From contig BPJV01000003.1 of NCBI GenBank assembly GCA_026004795.1, positions 310,001 to 374,000 of the forward strand: a DNA stretch of 64,000 nucleotides, given 5' to 3'. Positions 25,828 through 34,284 of this stretch are shown here, one piece after another (position 1 is the first letter of the stretch; every line of letters starts with the position of its first letter). The notes under the pieces were generated by a model. It was not told the DNA's origin and ran no database searches. It saw only the letters and a list, made by a program, of their open reading frames with translations. The stretch comes from Pirellulaceae bacterium (GTDB lineage Bacteria; Planctomycetota; Planctomycetia; Pirellulales; Pirellulaceae). The translations under genes and the position numbers were made by a program.

Positions 25828-26754
25828 GTGCAAGCATACGACCTACTGATGTTGATCGTGTTGGCCATGGCTACCATTTTCGGCGCTATCAAAGGATTTG
25901 CTTGGCAAGTCGCTTCGCTGGCGTCGGTCGTGGTCAGCTATGTCGTCGCGTACCGTTTTCGCATGCAGGTCGCTCAATACATCGATGCCCAACCACCATG
26001 GAATCAGTTTCTGGCCATGCTCATTCTGTACGTGGGCACGTCGTTCGCCATCTGGGTCATCTTCCGCATGGTCAGCGGGTTGATCGATCGCGTGCGGTTG
26101 AAAGAATTCGATCGGCACCTGGGGGCGATGTTCGGTTTTCTCAAAGGCCTCGTTTACTGCCTGTTAATCACCATGTTCGCCGTTACGCTCTTAGGTCCCA
26201 AACAGCAAGAAGCGATCTGCCAATCGCGGTCCGGCTACTATATCTCGCTGGCCCTCGATCGCGGCGTTGGTGTTTTGCCCAAAGAAATCCACGATGTCGT
26301 CGGCCCCTATTTGGCCAAGCTCGATGAAAAACTCGACCACCGTCATCACACGCACGACGCTTGGGGGCACGTCCAGCCAACCGACGACGGCCAACCACAC
26401 GATCCGCCTCCGTCGACGTGGTGGCAACCTGGCGCGTTGAAAGAGCTGGCCGAATCCTCGGCGATCCCTGATCCGTTGCGCGGCACACTAAACGACCTGC
26501 AGGCTCCCAATTCTTGGCTCACTCCACCGAGCAACAATCCCGATCCAAACATCAGTGCGCCACCATCGTCGTACGGGCCTAGTGGCACGCGACCGATAAT
26601 GCCTCCGCCGCTGGGCAACTCCTCGTCGACGACACAACCTGCTGAGAACCTTACCAACCCCGAGATCATCGCTCCCTCCCGTAGCGATCGACTTCGGCCG
26701 GCGGGCACGGGCAGCACTACCGCACAGTCGCCGCCGCTCCTGCCGCCGCGATAA
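25828..26754 (+). CDS. cvpA: CvpA family membrane protein with disordered tail
   Basis: A protein of about 308 aa. Residues 1-165 form the CvpA domain with four membrane helices: MQAYDLLMLIVLAMATIFG, GFAWQVASLASVVVSYVVA with its GxxxG-like pattern, FLAMLILYVGTSFAIWVIF and GFLKGLVYCLLITMFAVTLL. The remaining half is Pro/Ser/His-rich and probably disordered, longer than in colicin V production proteins of Proteobacteria. GTG at 25828 was chosen with AGGA about 10 nt upstream. CvpA's molecular role is unsettled. No colicin system is nearby. Confidence 0.85.
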   Translation: MQAYDLLMLIVLAMATIFGAIKGFAWQVASLASVVVSYVVAYRFRMQVAQYIDAQPPWNQFLAMLILYVGTSFAIWVIFRMVSGLIDRVRLKEFDRHLGAMFGFLKGLVYCLLITMFAVTLLGPKQQEAICQSRSGYYISLALDRGVGVLPKEIHDVVGPYLAKLDEKLDHRHHTHDAWGHVQPTDDGQPHDPPPSTWWQPGALKELAESSAIPDPLRGTLNDLQAPNSWLTPPSNNPDPNISAPPSSYGPSGTRPIMPPPLGNSSSTTQPAENLTNPEIIAPSRSDRLRPAGTGSTTAQSPPLLPPR

Positions 26755-27120
26755 TCGTGGAGCGGCCCCGGCAGGACGACGCACGTCAACCAACGCCTCA
26801 CTTGCCACGCCAGAGCCATCGACGCATCGGCTCCACGTTCCAACCCACCCGCGGCCATCTCCATCGGGCACCGCGATTCCGGGTCCGGGAGAAACCCCAA
26901 CGGGTTCAACAGCCAACGACGGAATATCGCTTTTCCTTGGGAAAAACCGGCCTCCAACCGAACATAAGAAACATTATCGGACGTTGCTACGCGGGGCCAC
27001 GGCAGCTCCATTTCTTCCTGGCCGCGCTTGCATCGCCGCCGAATCTCAAGCAATCCCCCCTGAAACAGCATGCCAGCTGCCACCAGGACGGCAACAAATC
27101 GGAGCCGGAAACATCGATGG
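26755..27120. other. Gap between convergent cvpA and accA; possible decayed reading frame
   Basis: This 366-nt region has no confident gene. The minus strand has a frame that begins in accA and runs on antisense through cvpA. Its part in the gap starts with a basic stretch and a hydrophobic segment (RFVAVLVAAGMLFQGG), then a soluble-looking sequence including PLGFLPDPESRCP. It has no clear start or ribosome-binding site and no stop before cvpA, so it may be a gene remnant or chance. Confidence 0.3.
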
Positions 27121-28089
27121 TTACGCCGGCTGCGATTCGAGGAAGACACCCATCCGCCGGAATTTCTCATAGCGCTGTTGCACCAACTCATCGATGGGCA
27201 CGTCGGTCAACTGGGCGAGCGTCGTCGTCAAATAGCTCTTCATCCGTACCGCCATCTTGTGATGATCGCGATGGGCGCCACCAAGCGGCTCTTCGATGAC
27301 ATCATCGATGACTCCCAACTCGAGCAGATCTGCGGAGGTGAACCGTAGCGCCTCGGCCGCTCGCGGCGCGAATTCGTGGCTCTTCCACAGGATGCCCGCA
27401 CATCCTTCGGGGCTGATCACCGAATAATAGGCATACTGCAGGACGGCGATGCGATCTCCGACTCCTATCGCCAACGCGCCCCCGGAGCCCCCCTCGCCGA
27501 TCACGATGCAGATGATGGGTACCCGCAACTGGCTCATCTGAAACATGCTTTCGGCGATGACCTGAGCCTGGCCTCGTTCCTCGGCACCCACACCGGGATA
27601 GGCTCCTGGAGTATCGATAAAACAAATCACTGGCATGCCGAACTTCTCTGCCAAGCGCATCTTGGCCATCGCCTTGCGATAGCCTTCCGGATGGGCACAA
27701 CCGAAGTGGCAAGCAGTCCGCTCCCGATAGGTACGCCCTTTCTGATGACCGACCACCATGACCTTGTACTCGTCGAGCTTGGCAAAGCCGGTGAGCACCG
27801 CTCGATCATCGCCGAAATGCTTGTCGCCATGCAGCTCGACAAACTCATCGAATGCCAGATTCAAGTAATCACGTGTGTAGGGCCGTTCCTGATGCCGCGC
27901 GACTTGGACGATCTGCCACGGCGTCAGATTATCGTAGACGTTCCGAGTAACCTCCCGCCACTGACGCCGCAACGCAATGATTTCTTCTTCTATTTTCTTA
28001 TCTGTATTTCCTGAACGCACCAGCGCATCGATCTTTTCCTCAATCTCGATGATTGGCGCTTCAAAATCCAGTCCGTGCTTATGGTTCAT
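27121..28089 (-). CDS. accA: Acetyl-CoA carboxylase carboxyltransferase subunit alpha
   Basis: A 322-aa subunit of the carboxyltransferase that makes malonyl-CoA for fatty acid synthesis. Visible family blocks include LDFEAPIIEIEEKI at the start, ARHQERPYTRDY, GHQKGR, the oxyanion-forming IDTPGAYPGVGAEERGQ, IGEGGSGGALAIGVGD and the YSVISPEGCAGILWK segment. Length is normal. It lies 28 nt downstream of a Ser/Thr kinase gene on the same strand, so the two may be cotranscribed. accD is not in the window. Confidence 0.96.
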   Translation of the reverse strand: MNHKHGLDFEAPIIEIEEKIDALVRSGNTDKKIEEEIIALRRQWREVTRNVYDNLTPWQIVQVARHQERPYTRDYLNLAFDEFVELHGDKHFGDDRAVLTGFAKLDEYKVMVVGHQKGRTYRERTACHFGCAHPEGYRKAMAKMRLAEKFGMPVICFIDTPGAYPGVGAEERGQAQVIAESMFQMSQLRVPIICIVIGEGGSGGALAIGVGDRIAVLQYAYYSVISPEGCAGILWKSHEFAPRAAEALRFTSADLLELGVIDDVIEEPLGGAHRDHHKMAVRMKSYLTTTLAQLTDVPIDELVQQRYEKFRRMGVFLESQPA

Positions 28090-28117
28090 TGGCTGCCTTC
28101 ACTCCACACAAAGTAAC

Positions 28118-29023
28118 TCACTGACTCTGCACCCGCCCGGCCGTAGGAAACGCATCGAAAATACTTTTTTCTGGAATCCGCGGCGGACTTTTGAAAATCC
28201 TCGTGGCCCGAAATGTCTTCACCAAATCCCACATGTTCTCGGGGCGATCTTCAGGGCGTTTGGCCATCATGGATCGGATGATGGCGGCAAATTCCGGGGT
28301 GATATTGTCGTTGATGACCAGCGGCGACGGAATGGGGGCGGATAAGTGTTTTTGCAATAAATCGTTGGGACTGTCCCCCGTATACGGCAATTTGCCGGTG
28401 ACCGCTTCGAATAACACGCATCCAAACGAGTAGATATCGGACCGCTGATCGAGCATCTTGCCGCGGATCTGTTCGGGCGACATATAACTTCGAGTACCTT
28501 GAATATTCTTAGAACGCCTTGAGAACAAACGAGACAAGCCGGTTTTCATCTTCTGCGAGATGGTGAAATCAATCAACTTCACCTCTCCCTCTCGGCTGAC
28601 AAGAAAATTATCCGGCTTCACATCACAGTGCACAAACCCTTTGCTATGCAAGTAATAAAGAGCCTCGGCCGCCTGAATAATGATCTTGTCCAGCATGTAC
28701 GCGATCGACTCCGGCCCTTGCCGCAACGCCTGCTTCATATTCAATTCACTGAACAGCTCCAGCACCAAAAACGGCGTAGGCCCTTCCAGCACCAGATCAT
28801 AGATACGAATGATATTCGGGTGCGTAAGCGATTTGGCTATCTCATATTCGTTCTTCAGATAGCTCAATTCAGCGCGATCGGTCGCATGATCCGGGCGCAG
28901 TACCTTCAAGGCATACCGGTCTTGCGTTTGCGATTCGATCGCCTCCCATACCTGACACGATGAACCGACACGAATCAGGCGTGCCAACCGATAGGGGCCG
29001 AGGAAATCACGAACTTTGGTCAT
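28118..29023 (-). CDS. Ser/Thr protein kinase with DFT in place of DFG
   Basis: A 301-aa soluble Hanks-type kinase without membrane helix or sensor domain. The ATP lysine is about K40 in YALKVLRP. The catalytic loop reads HCDVKPDN (132-139), with C for the usual R of HRD. The magnesium motif is DFT (152-154), not DFG. The activation segment is basic (LSRLFSRRSKN) and is followed by GTRSYMSPEQI. An absent HRD arginine suggests activation without activation-loop phosphorylation. The catalytic Asp and Asn remain, so activity is plausible. It sits just upstream of accA. Confidence 0.88.
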   Translation of the reverse strand: MTKVRDFLGPYRLARLIRVGSSCQVWEAIESQTQDRYALKVLRPDHATDRAELSYLKNEYEIAKSLTHPNIIRIYDLVLEGPTPFLVLELFSELNMKQALRQGPESIAYMLDKIIIQAAEALYYLHSKGFVHCDVKPDNFLVSREGEVKLIDFTISQKMKTGLSRLFSRRSKNIQGTRSYMSPEQIRGKMLDQRSDIYSFGCVLFEAVTGKLPYTGDSPNDLLQKHLSAPIPSPLVINDNITPEFAAIIRSMMAKRPEDRPENMWDLVKTFRATRIFKSPPRIPEKSIFDAFPTAGRVQSQ

Positions 29024-29106
29024 GGAATCTGGCTTTGCACAATAAAGTCCAACTGTCAATTCTTGCTTTTAATCAGGCGCGACGGTCGGCAGCAATACGA
29101 CTGCGT

Positions 29107-29119
29107 CCCTCCCCTGCCC
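29107..29119 (-). repeat. G-run element (inverted copy)
   Basis: CCCTCCCCTGCCC on the plus strand, that is GGGCAGGGGAGGG on the minus strand, in the 183-nt gap between the GT4 and kinase genes. It matches the core of the other elements. Confidence 0.45.
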
Positions 29120-29206
29120 TTGCTTGACGAGCAGTCCGCAAGCGACGAGTGGGTGACGTCCGGAAACACCGATTCTACGTGATCGAGCGGCCGGTGGCAC
29201 TAGCGG

Positions 29207-30370
29207 TCATCGTCGCTGGGCCAGGATCTGCTGATACAGGCGACGAATCTCCGCACTCATCTTCTGGTGACGAAACTGGTCCGTAAACCGGCGAGCCCCC
29301 TGGCGACCGAACTGCTGTCGTTGTTCCGGCGCAGCGGCCAATCGCATCATCGCCGCAGCCAGCTCGCCCGTGTGGCAAGGGGGAACCAGATATCCCGTCT
29401 GCTCGTTCAAGACCACCTCCCGCGCCCCGTCGATGTCGAAACTAATCACCGGTCGCCCACTGATCAACGCTTGAGGAATGGTTCTCGCCAACCCCTCTCG
29501 CAAACTGGTGTGCACCAGGACGTCCATGGCGCTGAGGAAATAGGGGACGCGATCGGGAGGTACGAGCCCGGTGAGGACGAAATGGGGCTGCAGCCCTGCA
29601 TCAGCGATCGCTCGCTCAACTTGGCGGCGCAAAATGCCATCACCTACCAACAAGAATCGGGCATGAGGATAGCGCGCGACAACGTCTCGAGCCGCCGCGA
29701 TGAGATACTCATGCCCCTTCAGACGGAACAGGCGCGCAACTTTTCCAAACACCACATGTTCCTCGCGGAACCCCAACTCGCGGCGCGCTTCATCGCGCCA
29801 CCGATCACACTGCTGGAACGGTTCGACATCCATGCCGGAATAGATCGTGGTGAACTTGTCCTTAGGCGCCACTGCCGCGTCGACCATCAGCTCGGTCATG
29901 GCGTCGGCAACACTGATCAGATGATGGCAATGGCGAGCAGCGTAGCGTTCCAGATGAATGAAAAGCTTCCGAGTGATGGCGTGCTGATATCGATGAAACG
30001 GAGCCCCATGAACCGTGTGCACCACCGCTGGCACCCCCAGTCGCCAAGCCGCCAGGCGACCGAGGAACCCTCCCTTGGCGCTGTGGGTGTGGACGACCTG
30101 CGGTTGGAAGTGTTGCAGGAAATGCCGCAACTGACGGTAGGCAGTCCAGTCATGCCGTGGATGGATTTCACGTCGCAAGGCATCGATTTGGTACACCTGT
30201 ACCCCCCCTGCCCTGCCCTGCTCCAACAACGCTCCCTCCGGACCGGTCGACGGTCCAGTAACCAGCACGACTTCATCACCGAAATCATGAACCAAATCCA
30301 GACAATTGAGCAGCGTATTCTCCTGTGCGCCTCCGACAATCATCCGCGTGATGATGTGTGCAATGCGCAT
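29207..30370 (-). CDS. Family 4 glycosyltransferase
   Basis: A 387-aa GT-B glycosyltransferase with two Rossmann domains. The N-terminal domain shows HIITRMIVGGAQENTLL and HTHSAKGGFLGRLAA; the C-terminal nucleotide-sugar domain shows GKVARLFRLKGHEYLI, FLLVGDG and the E-x7-E-like REGLARTIPQALISGRPVI. Sugar and acceptor are unknown; such enzymes act in exopolysaccharide or glycolipid synthesis. ATG 30370 lies 10 nt after truA, suggesting the asd-truA-GT4 operon. Within it a C-rich run (30202-30218) corresponds to the window's recurrent G-run element. Confidence 0.9.
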   Translation of the reverse strand: MRIAHIITRMIVGGAQENTLLNCLDLVHDFGDEVVLVTGPSTGPEGALLEQGRAGGVQVYQIDALRREIHPRHDWTAYRQLRHFLQHFQPQVVHTHSAKGGFLGRLAAWRLGVPAVVHTVHGAPFHRYQHAITRKLFIHLERYAARHCHHLISVADAMTELMVDAAVAPKDKFTTIYSGMDVEPFQQCDRWRDEARRELGFREEHVVFGKVARLFRLKGHEYLIAAARDVVARYPHARFLLVGDGILRRQVERAIADAGLQPHFVLTGLVPPDRVPYFLSAMDVLVHTSLREGLARTIPQALISGRPVISFDIDGAREVVLNEQTGYLVPPCHTGELAAAMMRLAAAPEQRQQFGRQGARRFTDQFRHQKMSAEIRRLYQQILAQRR

Positions 30371-30380
30371 GGACGCATCC

Positions 30381-31223
30381 TCAATCCGCATAGTAGACTT
30401 GCATCAAGCACAGACCTTGCGGCGGTGCCGCCGCACCGGCGACGGTGCGATCTTTAGCGGCCAGCACCTGTTGCACCCACTCCGGCCGCTCTCTCCCCAC
30501 CCCGACCTGCACCAACGTCCCCACGATATTGCGCACCATATTGTACAAAAACCCGTCCGCTTCCACATCGATGCAAAAGAGCCATCCATCCAAATGTTGT
30601 TGCCTGGAGATGTCCAAACGGGTGACATGGCGCACGGTAGACTTGCGAGGACTCCCGGTCGTCTGCAGGCTGTAAAAATCATGCCGGCCACGCAGGTACT
30701 GCGCCGCCACAACCATTGCGTCGAAATCCACCGGGCGGCGAATCCACCAATGGGTGCGGGCACCGAGCGGGTCAGCGATGCGCGATACGTAGACCTGATA
30801 CCGATACCATTTGCCAATACAATGCTTCAACGGATGGAATTGTAAGGGCACCTCCTCGGCGCGCCGCACCACGATATCTCGCGGTAGCAAGCTGTTGATT
30901 GCCAGGGGCAGGCGCTCGGCGGCGGCCGGCCAACGATCGGTCAGCAGCTTAGCACTTTGCCCGATGGCATGGACACCGGTATCGGTCCGACTGCTGCCGA
31001 CAATACGGACCCGAGGCACCTGCAACAAGCGCTCCAGCGCGTTCTCCAATTTCTCTTGGATCGTTGGTCGGTCGGGTTGACGCTGCCAACCGTAGTAGTT
31101 ACTGCCATCGTAGGCGACGGTCAAGCGAAAGGCACGCAGCGGCCGTGGCAACGAGCTACCGGCAGCGGTGCTGGCGGTCTCTGCCACCGAGACATGATCG
31201 CTTTCTGCGCCCTTCTCTGCCAT
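30381..31223 (-). CDS. truA: tRNA pseudouridine(38-40) synthase
   Basis: A 280-aa enzyme that makes pseudouridine in the tRNA anticodon arm. The catalytic aspartate is D81 in SSRTDTGVHA. AYDGSNYYGWQRQ near residue 37, SLLPRDI, and FLYNMVRNIVGTL are typical. The first 30 residues are a non-conserved extension. ATG at 31223 overlaps the asd stop in TGATG, supporting coupling. It is a housekeeping gene in a mixed operon. Confidence 0.95.
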   Translation of the reverse strand: MAEKGAESDHVSVAETASTAAGSSLPRPLRAFRLTVAYDGSNYYGWQRQPDRPTIQEKLENALERLLQVPRVRIVGSSRTDTGVHAIGQSAKLLTDRWPAAAERLPLAINSLLPRDIVVRRAEEVPLQFHPLKHCIGKWYRYQVYVSRIADPLGARTHWWIRRPVDFDAMVVAAQYLRGRHDFYSLQTTGSPRKSTVRHVTRLDISRQQHLDGWLFCIDVEADGFLYNMVRNIVGTLVQVGVGRERPEWVQQVLAAKDRTVAGAAAPPQGLCLMQVYYAD

Positions 31224-32251
31224 CAGGACCGAGCTGCCGCCGACTGCTCCGCCACGAGTTTCGCAATCTGCACCGCATTGGTCGCGGCCCCTTTGCGCAA
31301 ATTATCGCTAACACACCAGAACGAGATACCGCATGGATTGTCCAAGTCTTTGCGCACTCGTCCGACGAATACCTCGGGGCGACCGGCACAGGTCGTCGGC
31401 ATGGGATAGTTCGACGCACCGAGGTCGTCGATCAACTCCACTCCCGGAGCATTCCGGAAAAGCTCCCGCACCTCATCCAACTCCAGCGGCTCCTTCGTTT
31501 CGCAATAAATCGATTCGCTGTGACCGATGAATACGGGAACTCGCACGCAGGTCGCATTGATGTGGATCGTGTCGTCCCGGAAGATCTTGTGCGTTTCGCG
31601 CACCATCTTGATCTCTTCCGACGTAAATCCTTGATGCCGATGCGAACCGATCTGAGGAATAAGATTGAAGGCGATGTTATGCTGGAAGTTTTGCGGCTTC
31701 ACCAATTTCCCTTCGAGTTGCTGTCGCGTGGCCTCGGTCAGCTCTTGTTGAGCCGCCAACCCAGCACCGCTTACCGCTTGATACGTGCTGACGACCACTC
31801 GCCGTAACCCAGCCGCTTTTCGCAAGGGATGCAAAGCCACCACCATCTGCGTCGTGCTACAATTGGGGCTGGAAATGATCCCCCGATGTTCGGCCACATG
31901 GTCCGGATTCACCTCCGGAATCACCAATGGCACCTCCGGCTGCATGCGATAGTAAGCACTCTCATCGACGACCACGCAACCTCGCTCGACGGCCCATGGA
32001 ACGAACTCCGCTGCCACATCATCGGGCGTGCTGGCAATGACCAAATCGACGTCGTTGAACGCCTCGGGGGAGATCGCTTGAACGACGATCCGTTTGCCCC
32101 CGATCTCCACTTCCTTGCCCGCCGACCGCGGCGACGCCAGCAAACGGATGTCCTCGAAAGTTAACCCCTGGCGCTGAATCTCATCGAGAACAATCTGACC
32201 GACCGCGCCGGTAGCCCCCACCACAGCCAAGCGATTTACCATTGCCGACAT
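31223..32251 (-). CDS. asd: Aspartate-semialdehyde dehydrogenase
   Basis: A 342-aa NADPH-dependent enzyme reducing aspartyl phosphate to aspartate semialdehyde, feeding the threonine, methionine and lysine routes (compare thrC-dapB at 4.1-6.4 kb). The nucleotide motif is VVGATGAVG near residue 10. Catalytic cysteine C131 is in SSPNCSTTQ. GAGLAAQQELTEA and IPQIGS follow. ATG at 32251 follows GGAGG with correct spacing; the frame is open to 32314. It leads the asd-truA-GT4 cluster. Confidence 0.96.
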   Translation of the reverse strand: MSAMVNRLAVVGATGAVGQIVLDEIQRQGLTFEDIRLLASPRSAGKEVEIGGKRIVVQAISPEAFNDVDLVIASTPDDVAAEFVPWAVERGCVVVDESAYYRMQPEVPLVIPEVNPDHVAEHRGIISSPNCSTTQMVVALHPLRKAAGLRRVVVSTYQAVSGAGLAAQQELTEATRQQLEGKLVKPQNFQHNIAFNLIPQIGSHRHQGFTSEEIKMVRETHKIFRDDTIHINATCVRVPVFIGHSESIYCETKEPLELDEVRELFRNAPGVELIDDLGASNYPMPTTCAGRPEVFVGRVRKDLDNPCGISFWCVSDNLRKGAATNAVQIAKLVAEQSAAARS

Positions 32252-32328
32252 TGCATCCTCCGCACCCCAATAAACCTCGCCAACAACCTGCCAACCCACT
32301 CCCCTACCCTGCACCGTCCGTCCACGGA

Positions 32329-33666
32329 CTACTCGACAACCTCGATCTCTGGATGAGCCTCCAACAATGCGTCAACCCCGCGGTAGGTGATCCGCGTATT
32401 GCGAACATTGATCCACTTCAACTTGGGCAATTCTTTAACTTTGGCGACGAAGTCATCATCCACATTGGTACCGGCGACGTTGAGCCTCTCGAGCTCACGA
32501 AACCCAACGATGGTCTCCGCCGCCTCATTGGTGATGCGTGTTGCCTCCAAGTTGAGATTCTTCAACCGCTTCAACTCTTTAAGGGCTGCCAGCCCTTGGT
32601 CGCTGGTCTTGGTTTCCCACAACAACAATTCCGCCAACTTCGTGCACTTGCCCAAGTGTTCGATGCCCGCATCGGTTACCAGACGACATTCATCCAATTC
32701 CAAATAACTCAACTCAGGAAAGCCCGCAATGACCTCCAGCGCGCGGTCCTTGATTGCCGTATCGCGAAGCTCCAAACGCTCCATTTGCTTCAGACCAGCG
32801 ATGGCCTCGATCCCCTTATCGGTCACGAAACAATAGCGAATCCGCAGCCGTTTCAGCTTCGAGAGCTTCGCCAGGTGCTCCATGCCCGCGTCGGTAATCC
32901 GCGCCGAATCCAATTGCAAAGACTCCAACGACCCGATCTGACTGAGAACCTCCATCGCTTCATCACCGACTCCTGTCGTGTTCAGGTTGAGCGAACGAAG
33001 GCGTGATAGAGCGGTCAGCGATTTCAGCCCTTCGGCGGTGACCTTGGCGCGTTCCAACTGCAAATCGACCAACGCGGCCAGTTTCCCGATGTGCGGCAAT
33101 GCCGCATCGGTGAGATTCGTGTTGCGCAAGTCCAGGGCGCGTAGCTTCTTCAGACCAAGCAGTTGCCCCATCCCCTCGTCGGATACGCTCGTCAGCCGCA
33201 GCACGAGCACCTCCAGATTCGGGCTCTTCCCGATCCACTGTAAACTCGCATCGGTGATGGCGGCCCCTTGCAAGTCGAGGCGCTTCAACCGAGGCAACTC
33301 CGCAATGACCTCCATTCCCGCGTCCGTCACTCCCGAACCGGAGAGCTTCAACGTTTCCAGAGCCGGCAACTTAGGGAGCAGCGACAGCAACTCGGCCACG
33401 TTCTCCGACGTGTTGATCGACACCTCGACGACTCGCCCCGCTCCATTACGGACAAGCGCAAATCCGGCTTCCTCCAACGCGGAGACGGCCGCGACATCGT
33501 CCGGCGGCAATTCCTCCTGCTTCGGTTGTGCCACGGCATCGGGTGCTGAAGCAGCCTGGTCGACCTCCGCAGGGCGATTCTGCGACTTGCACCCTAAAAC
33601 TACGAGAAACATGACCACGCTCAGGGCCGCCATCCCTATTCTCAACGAATGCTTAACTTTCATCAT
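32329..33666 (-). CDS. Leucine-rich-repeat lipoprotein
   Basis: A 445-aa secreted lipoprotein. The N-terminus MMKVKHSLRIGM... ends in the lipobox LVVLGC at about residues 19-24, so the Cys should be lipidated by the Lgt/LspA route. From about residue 70 onwards there are roughly fifteen repeats of 24-ish residues, pattern LxxLxxLxLxxTxVTDxG, similar to the RNI/GALA-type LRR of planctomycetes. The repeats end in VEVVE. Such solenoids bind proteins or glycans. ATG at 33666 is set by the signal peptide; the frame is open to 33774. Its nearest co-oriented neighbour is the Exb/TonB-like operon. Confidence 0.88.
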   Translation of the reverse strand: MMKVKHSLRIGMAALSVVMFLVVLGCKSQNRPAEVDQAASAPDAVAQPKQEELPPDDVAAVSALEEAGFALVRNGAGRVVEVSINTSENVAELLSLLPKLPALETLKLSGSGVTDAGMEVIAELPRLKRLDLQGAAITDASLQWIGKSPNLEVLVLRLTSVSDEGMGQLLGLKKLRALDLRNTNLTDAALPHIGKLAALVDLQLERAKVTAEGLKSLTALSRLRSLNLNTTGVGDEAMEVLSQIGSLESLQLDSARITDAGMEHLAKLSKLKRLRIRYCFVTDKGIEAIAGLKQMERLELRDTAIKDRALEVIAGFPELSYLELDECRLVTDAGIEHLGKCTKLAELLLWETKTSDQGLAALKELKRLKNLNLEATRITNEAAETIVGFRELERLNVAGTNVDDDFVAKVKELPKLKWINVRNTRITYRGVDALLEAHPEIEVVE

Positions 33667-34284
33667 CGTTCTCTTAGAGTCTCTGCAGTGGTTGAATGCC
33701 TGTGAGCAAAGAAGAATTGCCGGAGGCACATTAACTTTAGACTCCCATACGATACACGAACAACGTGATTCCAAAAGGTGGGAATATTCCGATCAGGCAA
33801 TCGAATCCCCCGTAGGATACGCGCCAGATCACCGTAGTTGCGAACCGGCGACCGCAGCCAGTGTGAGAAGCCCATCCCATACCAACCAAACAGAGAAGAA
33901 ATGGATGCCGACCAATGGAACGTGATCGATGAAATCCGCCTGTTCGTCAACTGGGGCTTCCACGCTGGGCCTCGGACTCAGCATCCGGGGACTCGCACTC
34001 GATTCGCTCCTCTGCTACGAGTTCGGTTCCCGAGATCAACCGACGGCTCATCGCTACTTTTCCGTTGTTCTTCCGCTGCATCGCGAGGGCTTGATTTGTC
34101 GACCAGGGAAGCGTCAATACGCAGCATCGCATGAATCGCCCCCCATTTTCTGTAGTGAGCCAGATCCACTTGCGGCGTGTCGATTCTTTGCCTGGGAAAA
34201 TCTGCTGGCGACTGCCCGAGGCAATGCCCAATCCACCGTCGCTGGGGTGAACACCCCGAAGCCCAAGCTGCGCGCAACCCGGCT
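33667..34284. other. Gene-poor gap with possible small membrane-protein remnant
   Basis: 618 nt with no confident gene. On the minus strand at 33829-33984 a 51-codon frame encodes a hydrophobic helix (HVPLVGIHFFSVWLVWDG and LLTLAAVAG). An overlapping frame (33663-33950) continues with YGDLARILRG. Together these might be one decayed membrane protein gene split by a frameshift, but they could be chance. No terminator or promoter was recognised. Confidence 0.3.

Noticed and set aside
26346-27191. 281-codon minus-strand frame across the 3' half of cvpA and the gap to accA
   Set aside because: It lacks a good start and ribosome site and is antisense to a convincing CvpA gene. Only the part in the gap is kept as a weak remnant.
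32329-33600. Tandem DNA repeat of about 72 nt
   Set aside because: It is the coding sequence of leucine-rich repeats, not a DNA-level array.
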